Position numbers and translations under genes: made by a program | Source: an uncultured Ruminococcus sp. | GTDB taxonomy: Bacteria > Bacillota > Clostridia > Oscillospirales > Ruminococcaceae | Assembly: GCA_900545285.1 (NCBI GenBank) | Contig: UQYK01000043.1 | Coordinates: 1-17,360 of the forward strand | DNA: 17,360 nt | Direction: 5' to 3' | Notes under the pieces: generated by a model | Told to the model about the DNA's origin: nothing | Databases searched by the model: none | The model's input: the letters and a program-made list of their open reading frames with translations, nothing else | Shown: positions 13,240 to 17,360 of the stretch, in pieces | Position numbering within the stretch: the stretch's first letter is position 1 | How the letters are laid out: each line of letters begins with the position of its first letter

Positions 13240-14907
13240 ATGAGCGGTAATTTTTACTGTGAGGGTGTAGACAAAGCACCCCAGCGTTCCCTGTTCCACG
13301 CACTGGGAATGACCAAGGAAGAAATGCAGCGTCCGCTGGTCGGCATTGTTTCTTCTTACAACGAAATCGTACCGGGACACATGAACATCGACAAGATTGT
13401 AGAAGCCGTTAAGCTGGGCGTAGCCATGGCCGGCGGCACTCCGGTTGTTTTCCCGGCAATCGCAGTCTGTGACGGCATCGCCATGGGTCATGTGGGTATG
13501 AAGTATTCTCTGGTCACCCGTGACCTAATCGCAGATTCCACAGAATGCATGGCGCTGGCACACCACTTTGATGCGCTGGTTATGATTCCGAACTGTGACA
13601 AGAACGTGCCTGGTCTGCTGATGGCCGCAGCAAGAGTGAATGTCCCCACTGTATTTGTCAGCGGCGGCCCCATGCTGGCCGGCCACGTCAAGGGCAAAAA
13701 GACCAGTCTGTCCAGCATGTTCGAGGCAGTCGGTTCCTATGCTGCCGGCAAATTCACGCTGGAGGATGTAGAGGAGTTCGAGAACAACGCCTGCCCCACC
13801 TGCGGTTCCTGCTCCGGCATGTACACCGCAAACTCCATGAACTGTCTGACCGAAGTACTGGGCATGGGACTCAAGGGCAACGGCACCATTCCGGCCGTAT
13901 ATTCTGAGCGTATCAAGCTGGCAAAGCAGGCCGGCATGGCTGTTATGGATATGTACCGAAAGAATATCCGTCCCCGTGACATCATGACCGCAGACGCTTT
14001 TGAAAACGCACTGACCGCAGATATGGCACTGGGCTGTTCCACCAACAGCATGCTGCACCTGCCGGCAATTGCCAACGAATGCGGCATCAAGATTGATTTG
14101 GACATGGTCAACCAGATCAGTGCACGCACTCCGAACATCTGCCACCTTGCTCCGGCAGGTCACGCATACATGGAAGACCTGAACGAAGCCGGCGGCATCT
14201 ATGCCGTTCTGAACGAACTGACCAAGAAGAATCTGCTCCATACCGATGTCATGACTGTTACCGGAAAGACCATGGCAGAAAACATCAAGGGATGTATCAA
14301 TAAGAACACAGATATCATCCGCCCGATTGATCAGCCGTACAGTGAAACCGGCGGCATTGCTGTCCTCAAGGGCAATCTGGCTCCGGATCGCTGCGTGGTA
14401 AAGCGCAGCGCCGTTGCCAAGGAAATGCTGGTACACAAGGGACCGGCAAAGGTGTTCAACAGCGAAGAAGAAGCTATTGCAGCGATCACCGGCGGCAAGA
14501 TCGTCAAGGGCGATGTGGTTGTCATCCGGTACGAAGGCCCTGCCGGTGGCCCGGGCATGCGGGAAATGCTCTCCCCGACCTCTGCCATTGCCGGCATGGG
14601 ACTGGACAAGGACGTTGCCCTCGTCACAGACGGCCGTTTCTCCGGTGCGACCCGCGGTGCAGCGATCGGTCACGTTTCTCCGGAAGCAGTCAATGGCGGC
14701 ACGATCGCCTATGTACAGGACGGCGATATCATCTCCATTGACATCCCGAACCACAGCATTCAGCTGGAAGTTTCTGACGAGGAACTGGCAGAACGGAAAA
14801 AGACCACCAAGATTCTGGTCAAGGAAAACCTCACCGGCTATCTGAAGCGGTATTCCAAGATGGTTTCCTCTGCGGATCAGGGTGCGATCATCAACCGGAT
14901 GGATTAA
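13240..14907 (+). CDS. ilvD: Dihydroxy-acid dehydratase, probable [4Fe-4S] class
   Basis: This enzyme dehydrates the dihydroxy acids to 2-oxoisovalerate and 2-oxo-3-methylvalerate, the last step before transamination. The product is 555 residues from the ATG at 13240, 6 bases after AGGTG; a GTG at 13231 in frame overlaps that SD site and is less likely. Cluster cysteines are seen in NCDKNVPG (Cys119) and in CPTCGSCSGM (Cys185, Cys188, Cys191). Where the oxygen-stable [2Fe-2S] class has a Cys in an NEITPCN-like motif, this protein has NEIVPGHMN (41-49), like the E. coli enzyme with its oxygen-labile [4Fe-4S] cluster; this class call is from remembered alignments. No clear promoter is visible in 13160-13230, so it may depend on read-through of the preceding terminator. 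leuC follows after 38 bases. Confidence 0.97.
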   Translation: MSGNFYCEGVDKAPQRSLFHALGMTKEEMQRPLVGIVSSYNEIVPGHMNIDKIVEAVKLGVAMAGGTPVVFPAIAVCDGIAMGHVGMKYSLVTRDLIADSTECMALAHHFDALVMIPNCDKNVPGLLMAAARVNVPTVFVSGGPMLAGHVKGKKTSLSSMFEAVGSYAAGKFTLEDVEEFENNACPTCGSCSGMYTANSMNCLTEVLGMGLKGNGTIPAVYSERIKLAKQAGMAVMDMYRKNIRPRDIMTADAFENALTADMALGCSTNSMLHLPAIANECGIKIDLDMVNQISARTPNICHLAPAGHAYMEDLNEAGGIYAVLNELTKKNLLHTDVMTVTGKTMAENIKGCINKNTDIIRPIDQPYSETGGIAVLKGNLAPDRCVVKRSAVAKEMLVHKGPAKVFNSEEEAIAAITGGKIVKGDVVVIRYEGPAGGPGMREMLSPTSAIAGMGLDKDVALVTDGRFSGATRGAAIGHVSPEAVNGGTIAYVQDGDIISIDIPNHSIQLEVSDEELAERKKTTKILVKENLTGYLKRYSKMVSSADQGAIINRMD

Positions 14908-14945
14908 GAAAATACAGCAAATCACATAAAGGAGGAACTTCCCCT

Positions 14946-16208
14946 ATGGGTATGACAATGACACAAAAAATCCTTGCCGCACACGCCGGCCTGGATTCTG
15001 TCGAAGCCGGTCAGCTGATACTGGTCAATCTGGATCGGGTACTGGGCAACGACATCACTTCTCCCGTTGCAATTCGGGAATTCAACAAGCTGAACAAGGA
15101 CAACGTTTTCGATAAGGACAAGGTAACCATGGTCATGGATCACTTTGCCCCGAACAAGGACATCAAGGCTGCAACACAGTGTAAGATGTGCCGCGACTTC
15201 TGCAGCGAAAAGGAAATCACCCACTTCTACGATGTTGGTCAAATGGGTATCGAACACGCCCTGCTGCCGGAAAAAGGACTGGTTGTCTCCGGTGACGTTG
15301 TTATTGGCGCAGACTCTCACACCTGCACATACGGTGCACTGGGTGCATTCTCTACCGGTGTCGGCTCTACCGATATGGCATGCGGCATGGCGATCGGCAA
15401 GGCTTGGTTCAAGGTGCCGTCTGCTATCAAGTTTGTTCTCAAGGGCAAGCTGAACCCGTACATCTCCGGCAAGGACGTGATCCTGCACATCATTGGCAAG
15501 ATCGGCGTAGACGGTGCTCTGTACCGCTCTATGGAATTCACTGGTGAGGGCGTGGCTTCTCTGTCCATGAGCGACCGTCTGACCATGACCAACATGGCAA
15601 TTGAGGCTGGCGCAAAGAACGGTATCTTCGAGGTAGACGATCAGACACTGGCATTCGTGGCAGAGCACAGCGACCGCAAGCCGGTTATCTATAAGGCTGA
15701 CGAAGATGCGGTTTACGATGAAGTTATCGAAATTGACCTGTCCGAGATCAAGTCCACCGTGGCATTCCCGCACCTGCCGGGCAACACCCGCACCATTGAC
15801 GAAGTGGGCGAGGTGAAGATCGATCAGGTTGTCATCGGCTCCTGCACCAACGGTTTCTACAAGGACATCGAAGAAGCTGCTTCCATTATCCGCGGCAAAA
15901 AAGTGGCAAAGAATGTCCGCGCCATCATCATTCCGGCAACCCAGGCAATCTATCTAAAGGCCATGGAAAACGGTCTGCTGAAGGACTTCATCGAGGCTGG
16001 CTGCGTAGTATCTACCCCGACCTGCGGCCCGTGTCTGGGCGGACACATGGGCATTCTGGCTGCCGGCGAACGTGCAGTTTCCACCACAAACCGGAACTTT
16101 GTGGGCAGAATGGGTCACCCGGAATCTGAAGTATATCTGGCAAGTCCGGCGGTTGCAGCAGCAAGTGCCATTGCCGGCAAGATCGTTTCCCCGAAGGAGG
16201 TACTGTAA
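14946..16208 (+). CDS. leuC: 3-isopropylmalate dehydratase, large subunit
   Basis: With LeuD it isomerises 2-isopropylmalate to 3-isopropylmalate through a [4Fe-4S] cluster. The product is 420 residues, the length of the homoaconitase/LeuC type common in archaea, clostridia and other anaerobes; the E. coli type is about 466. GGAGG lies 10 bases before the ATG. Cluster ligands are Cys300 in IGSCTNG and Cys360 and Cys363 in TPTCGPC. GADSHTCTYGALGAFSTGVG (121-140) is the conserved aconitase-fold active-site block. A second Met codon at position 3 cannot be excluded as the start. It is followed by leuD after 2 bases. Confidence 0.96.
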   Translation: MGMTMTQKILAAHAGLDSVEAGQLILVNLDRVLGNDITSPVAIREFNKLNKDNVFDKDKVTMVMDHFAPNKDIKAATQCKMCRDFCSEKEITHFYDVGQMGIEHALLPEKGLVVSGDVVIGADSHTCTYGALGAFSTGVGSTDMACGMAIGKAWFKVPSAIKFVLKGKLNPYISGKDVILHIIGKIGVDGALYRSMEFTGEGVASLSMSDRLTMTNMAIEAGAKNGIFEVDDQTLAFVAEHSDRKPVIYKADEDAVYDEVIEIDLSEIKSTVAFPHLPGNTRTIDEVGEVKIDQVVIGSCTNGFYKDIEEAASIIRGKKVAKNVRAIIIPATQAIYLKAMENGLLKDFIEAGCVVSTPTCGPCLGGHMGILAAGERAVSTTNRNFVGRMGHPESEVYLASPAVAAASAIAGKIVSPKEVL

Positions 16209-16210
16209 TC

Positions 16211-16705
16211 ATGCAACTGAACGGAACTGTCATCAAATACGGCGACAACGTGGACACGGACGTCATCATTCCGGCACGTTATCTGAACACCATTGACAAG
16301 AAGGAACTGGCTTCTCACTGCATGGAAGATCTGGATACCACCTTCACCAGCCGCGTGAAACCGGGCGACATCATGGTCGGCGGCGAAAACTTCGGCTGCG
16401 GCTCTTCCCGGGAACACGCTCCGATTGCAATCAAAGAAAGTGGCATTGCTCTGGTCATTGCCAAGAGCTTTGCCCGCATCTTCTACCGGAACTCTATCAA
16501 CATCGGTCTGGCGATCGTGGAGTGTCCGGAGGCTGTGGACGCTATCAGCGAGGGCGACACGGTGGAAGCAGATCTGGACAACGGCATCATTCGCGATGTC
16601 ACCACCGGCAAGGAATTCCACGTGGCACCGTTTCCGGAATTTATCCAGACCATTATTGCAAACGGCGGTCTGATCGAGTCGATCAAAAAGGGTGCTGTGA
16701 AGTAA
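16211..16705 (+). CDS. leuD: 3-isopropylmalate dehydratase, small subunit
   Basis: This is the swivel-domain partner of LeuC. The product is 164 residues, the short form that pairs with LeuC of about 420 residues. The active-site loop is NFGCGSSREHAP (60-71). The YLNTID stretch (24-29) lies in the substrate-selecting loop. Its SD site AAGGAGG lies inside the end of leuC, and only two bases separate the genes, so translation is probably coupled. leuB, which would oxidise 3-isopropylmalate, does not follow; a strong terminator does. Confidence 0.96.
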   Translation: MQLNGTVIKYGDNVDTDVIIPARYLNTIDKKELASHCMEDLDTTFTSRVKPGDIMVGGENFGCGSSREHAPIAIKESGIALVIAKSFARIFYRNSINIGLAIVECPEAVDAISEGDTVEADLDNGIIRDVTTGKEFHVAPFPEFIQTIIANGGLIESIKKGAVK

Positions 16706-16735
16706 GCGGTTCTCTGAAACTCTATGATATATATA

Positions 16736-16774
16736 AAGCTGCTGTACCATTTGTTTGGTACAACAGCTTTTTTG
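16736..16774 (+). terminator. Intrinsic terminator after leuD
   Basis: GCTGCTGTACCA pairs with TGGTACAACAGC, with one C-A mismatch, around a short TTTGT loop, followed by six T and G. It closes the ilvD-leuCD unit. The minus-strand reading ends in TTTATAT and could weakly serve the convergent gene. Confidence 0.9.
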
Positions 16775-16792
16775 TTGTCTGAAAACTGGAAT

Positions 16793-17188
16793 TTATCCGT
16801 GTAAAATATAACGAAACGGTGTGCCGAAACACTGCTCTGTTTCAATTATGACGAAATTATCACATACTATAATAGCTGCCATACCATTCCCCAGCACGAG
16901 ATTGAATGCATCTGCCAATGAAACGTATTTTTTATCTAACTCTTTCTGATAAGCAATAATATAACAGGATTCCGGCACTTTGTACTGCTTTGTGATTTTT
17001 AGAATTTCGTCGGGGAGTAGATTGTTTCCGCTGTAAACGATTCTTTCCGTATCTATCATATCTTCTGCGTTGTGACAAAAACGTTCTATTCCGTGCTGCC
17101 GTTTCTTTCCGCTTAATTCAAAAAGGAGTCTGTCTTGCTTTTCCTTTTTGATAAATCTTTTCACAAATGATTTTTCTGCTTCTTCCAC
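16793..17188 (-). CDS. Hypothetical cytoplasmic protein, 131 residues
   Basis: I do not recognise this protein. It starts at GTG 17188 (an upstream ATG is closed at once by TAG), with GGTGA 7 bases before it. The N-terminal third is basic and helical (EEAEKSFVKRFIKKEKQDR), followed by mixed alpha/beta sequence. Phrases such as CHNAEDMI, ESCYIIAY, VLGNGMAAIIVCDNFVIIE and FGTPFRYIL look like a compact conserved fold. There is no signal peptide or membrane helix. The size and isolated setting would fit an immunity-type or other accessory protein, but this is a guess. Base composition is more A/T-rich than the ilv-leu genes, which hints at a different origin. It has a strong promoter of its own. 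Confidence 0.78.
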   Translation of the reverse strand: MEEAEKSFVKRFIKKEKQDRLLFELSGKKRQHGIERFCHNAEDMIDTERIVYSGNNLLPDEILKITKQYKVPESCYIIAYQKELDKKYVSLADAFNLVLGNGMAAIIVCDNFVIIETEQCFGTPFRYILHG

Positions 17189-17221
17189 TATAGCATCACC
17201 ACCAAGCTCCGATTGATAACT

Positions 17222-17250
17222 ATTATACTATACCACTTCAACGCAGTCAA
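17222..17250 (-). promoter_or_regulatory. Promoter of the 131-residue hypothetical gene
   Basis: On the minus strand, TTGACT (17250-17245), 17 bases and TATAAT (17227-17222) lie 34 bases before the GTG start. Confidence 0.82.
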
Positions 17251-17360
17251 TCCGCTGTAAATTTCACCGGCACAGTTGCCCGCTATGTGTTCTTCTCATG
17301 TGGAAAAACTGGAAGTTGTGTTATTCTTCACGATTCTCAATGTTATAGACAATACAAGCA

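Noticed and set aside
17321..17359. End of a possible minus-strand gene (ACIVYNIENREE then stop) entering from the right edge
   Set aside because: Twelve codons are too few to support a gene; the sequence beyond the edge would decide.
1..17360. CRISPR arrays, insertion sequences, integrases, phage or toxin-antitoxin systems
   Set aside because: No regularly spaced repeats, transposase or integrase motifs, or flanking inverted repeats were seen on either strand.

Overview
The window looks like the chromosome of a low- to mid-GC anaerobic Firmicute, most likely a Ruminococcus-type member of the Oscillospiraceae. The grounds are strong SD sequences, textbook -35/-10 promoters, a T-box leader, a yeast-type LeuA, the oxygen-labile class of IlvD, and a lipoprotein ectodomain that resembles modules I recall from Ruminococcus secreted proteins. 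The species call is inference.

Left part (1-7000) is housekeeping and envelope. It holds a tRNA-Val(UAC) cut by the left edge, a lipoprotein gene and an ABC-F ATPase gene (all minus). A DUF5662-type gene diverges from the ABC-F gene. A zinc-ribbon single-pass membrane protein follows. Next is a tRNA-Thr(CGU)/tRNA-Gly(CCC) pair (minus) with its own promoter and terminator. Last comes a two-TM protein that resembles a SipW-type signal peptidase but lacks the catalytic residues and carries a long low-complexity tail.

Right part (7000-16780) is a branched-chain amino acid locus. leuA (minus) sits behind a T-box leader with a probable Leu (CUG) specifier. Divergent from it run ilvB-ilvN-ilvC and then ilvD-leuC-leuD (plus). 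The ilvB leader has no T-box motif. It has a short ORF very rich in Val/Ile/Leu codons, followed by mutually exclusive antiterminator and terminator hairpins, which is the layout of a ribosome-mediated attenuator. One intergenic region therefore appears to use two different antitermination mechanisms, one sensing uncharged tRNA-Leu and one sensing translation of Ile/Val/Leu codons. A perfect 17-bp terminator-like hairpin separates ilvC from ilvD-leuCD. leuB and ilvE are not in the window. Together the enzymes convert pyruvate and 2-oxobutyrate to the 2-oxo acid precursors of valine and isoleucine, and 2-oxoisovalerate through isopropylmalate toward leucine.

The right edge (16780-17360) holds one unrecognised small gene (minus) with a strong promoter, then about 110 bases in which I see no supportable feature.
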